Assembly: GCA_963925035.1 (NCBI GenBank)
Contig: CAWUSK010000058.1
Coordinates: 1-30,163, forward strand
DNA length: 30,163 nucleotides
Reading direction: 5' to 3'
Origin: UBA4466 sp963925035
GTDB taxonomy: Bacteria; Bacteroidota; Bacteroidia; Flavobacteriales_D; Crocinitomicaceae
Part shown: one piece after another, positions 1 to 7,640 of the stretch
Numbering within the stretch: position 1 is the stretch's first letter
Layout: every line of letters begins with the position of its first letter
Made by a program: the position numbers and the translations under genes
The notes under the pieces: generated by a model
The model's database searches: none
Told to the model about the DNA's origin: nothing
What the model saw: only the letters and a program-made list of their open reading frames with translations

Positions 1-1
1 A

Positions 2-478
2 ACTTATGGTCCAGGGCCATTTGATCCAAACGATCCATGTGATCCAATTGGAATCAATACAACGGATACTGATGGTGATGGAGTAACAGACTGTGAGGAA
101 ACTTCAGGAATTGATGATCCATCAACACCTTATGTGCCAACGGGCCCCTCTGATCCAAACGATCCATGTGATCCAAAGAATTGTGATTTCTCGATTCCAA
201 ATGGATTTACACCGGATGCAGATAATTACAATGATTTGTTTGTGATCGCAGGATTGGAAAACTACCCTGATAATCATCTTATGATTTTCAATAGATGGGG
301 GAACAAAGTATTCGAGACAAGCAATTACGATAATTCCTGGGATGGAACAATGAATGTTGGCTCAGGTTTAGGGGATAATCTATTACCAACAGGCACATAC
401 TTCTATATTTTAGATACGAAAGATCTATTAATAGGGGAAAATGGAATATTCCAAGGATATGTTTATTTACAACGATAA
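2..478 (+). CDS. C-terminal part of a T9SS cargo protein with gliding-motility-associated (type B) sorting domain, 5' end outside window
   Basis: The reading frame is open from the window edge to TAA at 476-478, so this is the 3' end of a larger secreted protein; an internal GTG at 134 is not the start. The visible part opens with Asp/Pro-rich linkers: the unit GPxDPNDPCDP occurs twice, around a calcium-binding-like stretch TDTDGDGVTDCEE (thrombospondin type 3-like). The last ~95 residues, from CDFSIPNGFTPD through FNRWGNKVFE to the terminal GYVYLQR, form the CHU_C/type B sorting domain that sends proteins through the type IX secretion system. The PorP/SprF-like gene starts 18 bp downstream, an arrangement typical of type B cargo proteins. 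The function of the missing N-terminal part cannot be told. Confidence 0.88.
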   Translation, partial: TYGPGPFDPNDPCDPIGINTTDTDGDGVTDCEETSGIDDPSTPYVPTGPSDPNDPCDPKNCDFSIPNGFTPDADNYNDLFVIAGLENYPDNHLMIFNRWGNKVFETSNYDNSWDGTMNVGSGLGDNLLPTGTYFYILDTKDLLIGENGIFQGYVYLQR

Positions 479-496
479 TTAGAGATACTAGAAATT

Positions 497-1405
497 ATGA
501 AAAGAATAGTTCTAATAGTAACGATAATATTGACTGGATGGATTTCGTTTGGTCAGCAAGATGCCCAGTTTACCCAATACATGGATAACAACTTGTATGT
601 GAATCCGGCATATGCTGGTTCAAGAGGTATGATGAATATGACATCCATTCATCGGGAGCAATGGGTAGGAATGGATGGAGCGCCTAGATCGACAAGTTTT
701 AGTTTACATTCACCATTAACATATGAGAGTTTGGGCTTGGGCTTAACAGTTGTAAACGATCAAGTTGGACCAATTAGTCAAACTATGATTTATGGGGATT
801 TTTCATACACTTTGAAGTTTAAGAAGCGAATGGGTAAATTGTCCTTTGGTTTAAAAGCTGGGGTGAACGTGATCAACTCAAAAACCAATGAGTTGACAAC
901 AACACAAGTCAATGATCCTTCTTTAATAGGAGCATCACGTACGATTATGAATCCGAACTTTGGTGCAGGGGTTTATTACCATACTCCAAAATGGTTTCTT
1001 GGTGTTAGTACTCCAAAAATTTTAGAAGGAACCTATCCAGGTTCAGAACGGAAGTTGGAAAAACGTCACTATTTTATAATTGCTGGAGGAGTATTTGATA
1101 TTCATAAAAATTGGAAATTACGCCCAACCTCTCAAGTGAAATTTACGGAGGGGGCTCCGGTATCTGTTGATCTAAGTCTTGCAGGAATTTATAATGAAAA
1201 ACTTTGGTTAGGGTTGACGCATCGTTTTGGAGACAGTTTTGGAGGATTCGTTCAGTTTCAGATATCCCCTCAATTTAAAGCTGGATTGGCTTATGACTAT
1301 ACTACTACGGCGTTGACTTCTTATAATGTCGGGTCATTTGAAGTCTTATTATCCTATGACTTTGTATTCAAAAAAGAAGGAATTCGTTCCCCTCGTTATT
1401 TCTAA
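497..1405 (+). CDS. PorP/SprF family type IX secretion system outer-membrane protein
   Basis: This 302-residue protein has a signal peptide (about residues 1-19, ending SFG before QQDAQFTQYM) and then the family hallmark: a Q-rich start and NPAYAGS at about residues 35-41. The rest alternates beta-strand-like segments and ends in an aromatic (RYF), as expected of an outer-membrane beta-barrel. PorP/SprF proteins help secrete or anchor individual T9SS cargo, and many paralogues sit beside the type B cargo they serve. Here the gene lies 18 bp after such a cargo gene and 25 bp before an OmpA-family gene, so the three are probably co-transcribed. It is likely a cargo-specific paralogue, not necessarily the core PorP/SprF of the organism. 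Confidence 0.9.
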   Translation: MKRIVLIVTIILTGWISFGQQDAQFTQYMDNNLYVNPAYAGSRGMMNMTSIHREQWVGMDGAPRSTSFSLHSPLTYESLGLGLTVVNDQVGPISQTMIYGDFSYTLKFKKRMGKLSFGLKAGVNVINSKTNELTTTQVNDPSLIGASRTIMNPNFGAGVYYHTPKWFLGVSTPKILEGTYPGSERKLEKRHYFIIAGGVFDIHKNWKLRPTSQVKFTEGAPVSVDLSLAGIYNEKLWLGLTHRFGDSFGGFVQFQISPQFKAGLAYDYTTTALTSYNVGSFEVLLSYDFVFKKEGIRSPRYF

Positions 1406-1430
1406 ATTCAATTGAGAAACTAAAAATTAG

Positions 1431-3713
1431 ATGAAAAATATTATACTAATACTATTTGTATCGATAAACGTTTTAGCTTGTGCTCAAGGCGGTAAGCTAA
1501 AAAAAGCAGATAACTTTTATTCAAAATTAGCTTATACGGAAGCCATTCCCTTGTATCTTGAATTGATAGGATCAGAAATGGACAGTCCAAAGCTGAAATC
1601 AAAACTGGCGAATTGCTATTACCAAATGGGGAATACCACTGAAGCTGAAGTATATTATGCTCAGGTGGTTTCATCAGAGGAAGGTACAGGTGATGATGCT
1701 TACAACTATGCTCAGGCACTGAAGAAAAATGGAGATTATTTAGCAAGTGATAAATGGATGGATAAATTCTCTTTGATGAAACCAAGTGATAGCCGCAGCC
1801 AACAGTTTATAGTAAACAAAGACTATGCAGCACAAATAGAATCACAAGGAACCTATTTGTCTATTAATCATTTGAAAATTAATACAGAAAACACAGAGTT
1901 TGGAGGATATACAGGAGTTGATGGTAAAGTTTATTTTATTTCAGACAAAAAGGAAAGCCCTGCTATCAAGAGATATTATACGTGGAACAATAGATGCTTT
2001 TTGGATTTGTACTCTGCAGAAGTCGATCAGAACGAAGAATTAGTGAAGCCAGAATATGAATCTAAGAAAATCAATAAAAAATTCCATGAAGGTTCGTTGT
2101 GTTTTTCCCCAGAAGGGAGAACAGTTTATTATACACGCAATAACATGTCGAGAGGAAAAGAAAGACGGGATGATGAAGGGATTCAGAACATGAAGATTTA
2201 CATTTCCGATATCGATGAGGACGGCAAATGGATCAATGAACATGAATTCCCGCTCAACTCGACAAATTACTCTGTAGGTCATCCAACGATTAGTGCTGAC
2301 GGTAAAACGTTGTATTTTGTGATGGATAAACCTGGAGGAAAAGGTGGAGCAGATATTTACAAAATGACCATCAATGATGACGGTTCATTTGGAGCTGCTG
2401 AAAATATGGGGGAACAGGTTAATACCGAAGGACAAGAAATGTTTCCATGGATTACCAGTGAAGGGCTGTTGTTCTTTGCTTCTGATGGTCATATAGGGTT
2501 AGGCGGTTTGGATGTTTTTGTAATGATACCTAACAAAGATGGTTCATTTAAGAAATTAATGAATGTGGGTAAACCAGTGAATAGCCCAAATGATGATTTC
2601 GCCCTAATAATGAATTCTGATAATGCGTCTGGCTATGTTTCTTCCAACAGAAGCACTGGTGAAGGATCAGATGATATTTACTCTTTTGTGCTACTAAAAT
2701 CGTTCAAGGTGAATCTTTCTGTTCAAGGAGTGATTGCCGATTACCGTTCAAATGAAATAATTCCGAATGCTACCGTTCAGTTGGTTAACCCTTTAGGGAA
2801 TATCATAGCGACAACTATAGCGGATGAACAAGGGAACTACTCATTTGAACTGGAAGAAGACCAAGACTATACAATCAATGTTCGCAAGGAGGACTACTTT
2901 GACAATAGTGAGACACTTACCACTAAAAACATTCTGAGCAATGTTGAGCAAATCAAAAAAGATTTGACCTTAGATAAAGATCCAGGATTGGCATTGTACG
3001 CCCTGATTTTAGATGCTAAAACATCTACTCCACTCGAAGGAGTTCAAATCAAAATCATTGATAACACAACAGGATCTGTTTTTTTGAAGGAAATAACCAA
3101 GAACACGGGAGATATTTTAAAAGGAATCGTTGATAAAAAGATCGATGATCAAATTTCATACACTATTGAGTTAGTAAAGGAAGGGTATTTTCCTAAAACG
3201 TTAACATTTAACTATTTGATTACAGAGTCTGGGCGGATTGATGTAAGCTCATTATTGAAAGGTTCATTGGAAATGGATGTTGAATTGAAGGATTTAGCCT
3301 TACTTATCAACCCAATCAATTTTGATATAGGAAAATGGAACATTCGTCCAGATGCAGGGATAGAATTAGACAAGATTGTAGAGGTGATGAATAAGTATCC
3401 AAACATGGTTGTTGAACTTGGTGCACATACCGATTGTAGAGCATCAGCAGCGTTCAATATGAAACTCTCAGATAAACGTGCCAAATCATCCGCAAAATAT
3501 ATCCAGGAACACATCACGAATCCAGAACGAATATCAGGAAAAGGATACGGCGAGTCATTGTTATTGAATGATTGTGGATGCGAGGGTGCGGTTACATCGG
3601 ATTGTTCTGAAGAAGAGCATCAAGTGAATAGGAGAACAGAGTTCTTGGTTATCTCTACGGGAGATGATAAGGTGAAAGTGACCAATACAAGTACTGATTC
3701 ATTTGAGCATTAA
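1431..3713 (+). CDS. OmpA-family protein with TPR, PD40 beta-propeller and carboxypeptidase-regulatory-like domains (T9SS-associated)
   Basis: A 760-residue envelope protein. Residues 1-16 form a signal peptide ending VLAC, so Cys17 may be lipidated, although the lipobox is imperfect. Domains in order: a TPR-like helical region (about 20-110); WD40-like PD40 repeats (about 155-420, with units such as GHPTISADGKTLYF); two carboxypeptidase-regulatory-like beta-sandwiches (about 425-500 and 520-610); and an OmpA peptidoglycan-binding domain (about 625-745). The OmpA domain shows INFDIGKWNIRPDA, HTDCRASAAFN and NRRTEF, which supply the usual Asp and Arg ligands for diaminopimelate. This architecture recurs next to PorP/SprF genes in Bacteroidetes and resembles the PorE class. 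The protein probably ties an outer-membrane complex to the cell wall. It ends a three-gene unit; no clear terminator follows. Confidence 0.9.
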   Translation: MKNIILILFVSINVLACAQGGKLKKADNFYSKLAYTEAIPLYLELIGSEMDSPKLKSKLANCYYQMGNTTEAEVYYAQVVSSEEGTGDDAYNYAQALKKNGDYLASDKWMDKFSLMKPSDSRSQQFIVNKDYAAQIESQGTYLSINHLKINTENTEFGGYTGVDGKVYFISDKKESPAIKRYYTWNNRCFLDLYSAEVDQNEELVKPEYESKKINKKFHEGSLCFSPEGRTVYYTRNNMSRGKERRDDEGIQNMKIYISDIDEDGKWINEHEFPLNSTNYSVGHPTISADGKTLYFVMDKPGGKGGADIYKMTINDDGSFGAAENMGEQVNTEGQEMFPWITSEGLLFFASDGHIGLGGLDVFVMIPNKDGSFKKLMNVGKPVNSPNDDFALIMNSDNASGYVSSNRSTGEGSDDIYSFVLLKSFKVNLSVQGVIADYRSNEIIPNATVQLVNPLGNIIATTIADEQGNYSFELEEDQDYTINVRKEDYFDNSETLTTKNILSNVEQIKKDLTLDKDPGLALYALILDAKTSTPLEGVQIKIIDNTTGSVFLKEITKNTGDILKGIVDKKIDDQISYTIELVKEGYFPKTLTFNYLITESGRIDVSSLLKGSLEMDVELKDLALLINPINFDIGKWNIRPDAGIELDKIVEVMNKYPNMVVELGAHTDCRASAAFNMKLSDKRAKSSAKYIQEHITNPERISGKGYGESLLLNDCGCEGAVTSDCSEEEHQVNRRTEFLVISTGDDKVKVTNTSTDSFEH

Positions 3714-3753
3714 ATTATTAACCATTCAGCCGGTTTAATAGGTTCTATCGCAT

Positions 3754-4573
3754 CTATTTATCGTTCCAAAATTTGTTCAGATCAACGTCGTCTTTATACT
3801 CAAAAAGTTGATAAAACTCCATTTTATCTGTCAGGTGTGATCTTTCAACTTTACCATTGTGCTGAGGAGCTCCAGGCTTAATAAACTTGTAACGCATTCC
3901 AAGATCTTGCGCGTGCCAATGGAATTTAGATTGAAATTCATGACCGTTATCGGTTTGGATCGTATTAATCCTAAAGGGAAATTTCTCCACTGCATAGTTC
4001 ACAAAATCTATTGAGCTTAATTGGTTATGTTTTTAATAAACTTTAAGCTCTCTAATTCTAGTCGCATCGTCAATTGCGGTATATTGGAATCGTTTTATTT
4101 TTTCACCGCTTTCACCTCTCAGAATTAAAAATTTGACATCCATTTGAATATGATGACCGGGTGTGGTTTTTTCGTAACGTTTTGTATGCATTGCTTGTCG
4201 AGTCGTTTTTCGATCAAGGGGCTTCACATTGTTCCTCTTTAATATTCTGTGCACGCTTGACTCCGATCTTGGTATATCTCCATGAACCATTTAATTCTCC
4301 ACGTGCCTAATTTATACTCAGACCTTAGTTTCAATATTAATTCAACAACATCTGGACTCAAACAATTTCCATATGTTTCGTATTCTCTTTTTTCGCAACA
4401 AGCCCTGTTCTCCATTCTTTTTTGAATTTCTTCTTCCAGCTATAGAAGTTGATCTTATTGACTCCAACAGCGTTACATGCCTTTTTGCAACTGCCGATAT
4501 CCTCAGCATATTTTAGAACTCTTAAATTTAATCTGTGCTGTAAATAATTCACTATTTCTGGCGGCTTTTCCAT
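3754..4573 (-). pseudogene. Decayed IS481-type transposase
   Basis: Three minus-strand fragments in different frames rebuild one transposase. Segment 4573-4358 carries the N-terminal helix-turn-helix (KKACNAVGVNKINFYSWKKK). Segment 4290-4033 carries a second helix-turn-helix plus the first catalytic Asp (HHIQMDVKFL) and YTAIDDATR. Segment 4002-3754 carries the second Asp (IQTDNGHEF) and the Glu region (NGKVERSHLTD). Reading across 4357-4291 gives SPDVVELILKLRSEYKLG, matching the missing linker, so frameshifts separate the parts. The usual C-terminal stretch (NFYNFHRPH-type, ~35 residues) is absent, so the element is also truncated at its 3' end near 3750. I could not identify convincing terminal inverted repeats. 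It is inactive. Confidence 0.85.
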
Positions 4574-4632
4574 AAGGTTATTCTATATTAACTCTATCTC
4601 TAATATAGTTCACTTTTTGCTGACGTAGGCAC

Positions 4633-4881
4633 AATGAAGGTTGGGAGAAGGCAATGGAGGGTTGTGATTATGTTTTACATGTTGTAGTGATTCATGTAGC
4701 GGCCTTAAAAAATGAAAAAGCAAATGGAAAACGTTTTATTTTTAGTGCTGAAAAAGCACACAAAGGGGCAGAGATGGCTGAAATTTTGAAGGAGAATGGC
4801 TACTCTAAAGTGAGCACGAAACTTGCGCCAAATTTTTCAAGATTATTAAATTCTTCTTCCCTCGTTTCCCAATTCCATTGA
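4633..4881 (+). pseudogene. Remnant of a dihydroflavonol-4-reductase-like NAD(P)-dependent epimerase/dehydratase with a large internal deletion
   Basis: The frame reads NEGWEKAMEGCDYVLHV, the strand and motif that precede ASP in the extended short-chain dehydrogenases of the dihydroflavonol-reductase group. It then jumps directly to a sequence typical of the far C-terminal part (HVAALKNEKANGKRFI, then EMAEILKENGYSKVSTKLAPN). The roughly 150 residues between, including the catalytic YxxxK, are missing, as is the N-terminal Rossmann nucleotide-binding part. In-frame similarity begins upstream of the ATG at 4654, so that ATG is internal. After APNF the sequence loses family character. This is a two-ended, internally deleted relic next to the transposase wreck, so it was probably damaged by rearrangements around that element. 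Confidence 0.7.
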
Positions 4882-5267
4882 TATTTAAGTTCAAGTAACA
4901 AATGCAACTTTTAGATTTACGTGTTTGATAGCTTCAAAACAGAAGGGAAATAAATGCTATGGGAAGTCGACTTTCTCTCCCTTGCTTGTGTTGGTTAGGA
5001 AAGTACGGTCCAGTAAATCGCTTCGATATCCCAACGTTTTTTAGCGCCGTTTTTATATTCGCTCTTGGTGTTTTAGAAGTTGGTTGCATTGACTGAGTTC
5101 ACTTGCAATTCTATTGATTTGGTTAGCGAATTGACTTCACAACACGCTTTTTCTTAAATCACAAGCTAATTATTCCTCTGCCTAACCTGAGAGTGATGCA
5201 TTAAGATGACGCTGGTGAGGTGTTATGCATCTGATCGATGGAATGCTATGGACACTCAGGTAGAGCA
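4882..5267. other. Gene-free stretch with a long imperfect inverted repeat at its right end
   Basis: I see no intact gene in these ~390 bases. On the minus strand a frame around 5130-4985 stays partly open (NTKSEYKNGAKKRWDIEAIY) but I do not recognise it. At the right end ACCTGAGAGTG (5185-5195) faces CACTCAGGT (5253-5261), with a second inner pair GATGCAT (5195-5201) and ATGCATC (5225-5231). The nested arms could fold just downstream of the BLUF stop codon. There is no T-tract, so it is not a convincing terminator. Confidence 0.4.
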
Positions 5268-5681
5268 CTAAGTTTTCAAAATAATTTTAGCCACTGCCCA
5301 AAACAATTCAACGGCATGAGTTGGTTTTTTTGATAAATCCGATAAAGCGGAAAAATTCTTCACAAAATCATTTTTCATCAATTGAGAACAATTCAGATTG
5401 TGATAAGCCATATTCCATTGTGGGAAAAGTCTTTCTTTCTTCTCGCCTTCAAGCAGGAGGATAACAGCCGAATGCCTCTCATCTTTTTTTATGGACGCGT
5501 ATAATTCTTGAACTGCATCTTTCTCGCCCTCTAAAATTTGGAGAAACTCGTAATTGTGATACAATAAACATCCCGTTATGTTATTTTTAAAATTGAATCC
5601 TCTCGCTAATTTCAATATGTTCTCAATATCCTCAGGTCTCATATTAGGTCGAGCAGTAGAGCAATAAACTAATTCAAACAT
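5268..5681 (-). CDS. Stand-alone BLUF-domain blue-light sensor (FAD-binding)
   Basis: This 137-residue protein is a single BLUF domain with a short C-terminal extension and no effector domain. The photocycle residues are all present at the spacing of AppA: Tyr6 (LVYCS), Asn30 (GFNFKNNITG), Gln48 (FLQILEGE), Trp89 and Met91 (FPQWNMAYH). Offsets from the Tyr are +24, +42, +83 and +85, the same as Y21/N45/Q63/W104/M106 in AppA. BLUF proteins bind FAD and switch a Tyr-Gln hydrogen-bond network in blue light; short ones act by binding a partner protein. No obvious partner is adjacent: the gene stands alone among decayed genes, yet its frame and key residues are intact, which argues for selection. 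ATG at 5681 is the natural start. Confidence 0.95.
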   Translation of the reverse strand: MFELVYCSTARPNMRPEDIENILKLARGFNFKNNITGCLLYHNYEFLQILEGEKDAVQELYASIKKDERHSAVILLLEGEKKERLFPQWNMAYHNLNCSQLMKNDFVKNFSALSDLSKKPTHAVELFWAVAKIILKT

Positions 5682-5711
5682 ATTATTTTATTTTAACAAT
5701 AATTCTATTTC

Positions 5712-5766
5712 TTTAAGACTAAGGTGTAAGTCTTAAAATTAAGGTGGATTTTTTCTTAGTTAAGGT
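5712..5766 (-). promoter_or_regulatory. Putative regulatory region of the BLUF gene: inverted repeat plus three direct repeats
   Basis: Upstream of the BLUF start, TTTAAGACT (5712-5720) and AGTCTTAAA (5729-5737) form a perfect 9-bp inverted repeat with an 8-bp spacer. In addition TAAGGT occurs at 5720, 5740 and 5761 (ACCTTA on the gene's strand), spaced 20 and 21 bp, about two helical turns. A possible -7 box, TAATTTTA (minus strand, 5741-5734), lies within the array; no clear -33 TTTG is seen. The spacing suggests protein binding on one DNA face, but the regulator is unknown. Confidence 0.4.
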
Positions 5767-5816
5767 TTCCTGTTAATTCAAAAATAAATTATTTTTTTGA
5801 ATTTCCGACTTTTATA

Positions 5817-6043
5817 TCATTTTAAATTGCTGATATTCCAATCATCACTATTAGCTTCACGTGCTGTATCTCCAACTAAACGCTTCTTTAGTGCCTCCAG
5901 AAATTCTTTGTTCCAATTATAGTAATTAGCTTTATTTATGCTTTCTTTTCGGCATAACTCAGCGATTGAATTTTCTCCACGAACTCCTTCGATAATGATT
6001 CTGATTTTTTATTCCGAATCGAGTTGTGTTTGAAATTGTGCAT
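5817..6043 (-). pseudogene. Remnant of an IS3-type transposase OrfA (HTH_Tnp_1)
   Basis: On the minus strand the frame reads KIRIIIEGVRGENSIAELC, then INKANYYNWNKEFLEA and KKRLVGDTAREA, the helix-turn-helix OrfA of IS3-family elements. A TAA stop (6011-6009) lies just before this run. The ATG at 6043 is in another frame, so both a nonsense codon and a frameshift separate the start from the conserved part. The frame ends in TGA at 5819-5817, and no OrfB follows. The remnant sits 15 bp downstream of the gap gene and interrupts nothing now. Confidence 0.75.
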
Positions 6044-6057
6044 TGTAATTATTTATT

Positions 6058-7068
6058 TCAAGAGCTATGCTCGTTCATATGTTGGATGAGTTCAAGCGTT
6101 TTCGCTGAATATCCACATTCATTATCATACCATGAAACAACCTTCACAAAAGTTTCTGTAAGAGCCATTCCTGCATTTGCATCAAAAATGGATATTCTCG
6201 TATCCCCTAAGAAATCTGAAGAAACAACAGGTTCCTCTGAGTATCCAAGGATGCCTTTAAGGTTGGTTTCAGAAGCCTCTTTCATGGCTTTTTTAATTGC
6301 GTCATAAGTTGTTGGAGTCTTAAGATTAACTGTAAGATCAACCACCGAAATATTGGGTGTTGGCACTCTAAAGGCCATTCCCGTTAGTTTTCCATTCAAT
6401 TCAGGGATGACCTTGCCAACTGCTTTTGCGGCTCCAGTGGAAGAGGGGATAATATTCTGAGAAGCTCCACGTCCACCACGCCAATCTTTGTTTGAGATTC
6501 CATCAACTGTATTTTGAGTCGCCGTTGTTGCATGGATTGTAGTCATCAGACCGTCTTCAATTCCAAATTCATCGTTCAAAACTTTAGCAATTGGCGCCAA
6601 ACAATTTGTAGTACATGATGCATTTGAAACAAGGTTCATGTCACTTGAATATAAGTCATGATTCACTCCCATTACAAACATTGGTGTATCATCTTTTGAT
6701 GGTCCAGTCATTACAACTTTTTTGGCACCAGCATCTAGATGTGCTTTGGCCGTTTCATTTGTCAGAAAACGACCGGTCGCTTCAATAATATATTCTGCGC
6801 CAACTTCACTCCATGCTAGGTTCCCAGGATTCTTCTCTGAAGTAACTCGAATCGCCTTTCCGTTGACAATTAGCTGATCGTCTTTTACTTCAATGGCTCC
6901 ATTGAATCGACCATGGGTTGAGTCATATTTTATTAAGTACACCAAATAATCAAGCGCTACTAAGTCATTGATTGCAACAACTTCAAATGCTTCTTGTTCA
7001 ATTGCCAAGCGAAATATCAAGCGTCCAATTCGACCAAATCCGTTAATGCCTATTTTAATTTTCTCCAT
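6058..7068 (-). CDS. gap: Glyceraldehyde-3-phosphate dehydrogenase, type I
   Basis: The enzyme oxidises glyceraldehyde 3-phosphate to 1,3-bisphosphoglycerate in the cytoplasm. The 336-residue protein has the Rossmann start IGINGFGRIGR (residues 6-16), Asp35 in INDL (favouring NAD), the catalytic Cys152 in SNASCTTNC and the downstream HATTATQ histidine; its length is normal. The frame is open back to a TTG at 7089, but the ATG at 7068 is the better start because it aligns with the family and lies 2 bp after the eda stop codon. As last gene of zwf-pgl-edd-eda-gap it takes the triose made by the aldolase. Its placement suggests a copy devoted to Entner-Doudoroff flux; whether another gap gene exists elsewhere cannot be seen. 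Confidence 0.96.
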   Translation of the reverse strand: MEKIKIGINGFGRIGRLIFRLAIEQEAFEVVAINDLVALDYLVYLIKYDSTHGRFNGAIEVKDDQLIVNGKAIRVTSEKNPGNLAWSEVGAEYIIEATGRFLTNETAKAHLDAGAKKVVMTGPSKDDTPMFVMGVNHDLYSSDMNLVSNASCTTNCLAPIAKVLNDEFGIEDGLMTTIHATTATQNTVDGISNKDWRGGRGASQNIIPSSTGAAKAVGKVIPELNGKLTGMAFRVPTPNISVVDLTVNLKTPTTYDAIKKAMKEASETNLKGILGYSEEPVVSSDFLGDTRISIFDANAGMALTETFVKVVSWYDNECGYSAKTLELIQHMNEHSS

Positions 7069-7070
7069 AT

Positions 7071-7634
7071 CTAGTCGCTTGTTAACCAAGATCCACCTAC
7101 TGCGATGACATTGTTTAATTCCAAATATTCCTGATAATTTTCTTTGTTAATTCCACCGGTTGGGCAAAAGGATACATCTTTAAAAATATTGCCATATACT
7201 TTAAGTGCTTTGGCTCCGCCGAATAAATCCGCAGGGAAGAATTTAAAAACACGCCAGCCCATATCAATTCCTCTTATGATTTCACTTGGTGTTGAAACGC
7301 CTGGAAGAAAAGGGATTCCGCTGAAATCAAATTGTTGAATCATAGATGCCGTGAGTCCAGGGCTAACCATAAAATCAACCTTCAGTTTGACACATTTTAG
7401 AATGTCTTCAGCGGAAATGATCGTTCCAACCCCAACCTGAAAATCAGGATGTCTTTCCTTAAAAAGCGCAATAGCTTCCCACGCAATTTCCGTTCGAAGT
7501 GTGATCTCAATGCAATTGATTCCTTGCGAACTCAATTTTTTATAAACCTCATCAACCTGATCCAAATTCTCAATTGTAACAACTGGAATCAATGGATTCG
7601 CTTTTAAAATTGCCTCTATATTGTTCTGTAACAT
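7071..7634 (-). CDS. eda: 2-dehydro-3-deoxy-6-phosphogluconate (KDPG) aldolase
   Basis: Class I aldolase that splits KDPG into pyruvate and glyceraldehyde 3-phosphate, the final dedicated step of the Entner-Doudoroff pathway. Key residues are visible: Glu43 and Arg47 in IEITLR, SPGLT (91-95), LPGVSTPSE (110-118), and the Schiff-base lysine Lys131 in FKFFPA. The protein is 187 residues and stops right after VGGSWLTSD. Well-known homologues run about 20 residues further as a C-terminal helix, so this one is slightly short; all catalytic positions are retained. It lies 6 bp downstream of edd and 2 bp upstream of gap in the operon. Confidence 0.95.
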   Translation of the reverse strand: MLQNNIEAILKANPLIPVVTIENLDQVDEVYKKLSSQGINCIEITLRTEIAWEAIALFKERHPDFQVGVGTIISAEDILKCVKLKVDFMVSPGLTASMIQQFDFSGIPFLPGVSTPSEIIRGIDMGWRVFKFFPADLFGGAKALKVYGNIFKDVSFCPTGGINKENYQEYLELNNVIAVGGSWLTSD

Positions 7635-7640
7635 AATTTT

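Noticed and set aside
3212..3517. Minus-strand open frame opposite the OmpA domain
   Set aside because: It is antisense to the conserved OmpA domain, which accounts fully for the sequence.
7069..7089. TTG start of gap that overlaps eda
   Set aside because: The extra residues VNKRLD are absent from the family; ATG at 7068 fits the conserved start IKIGINGFG.
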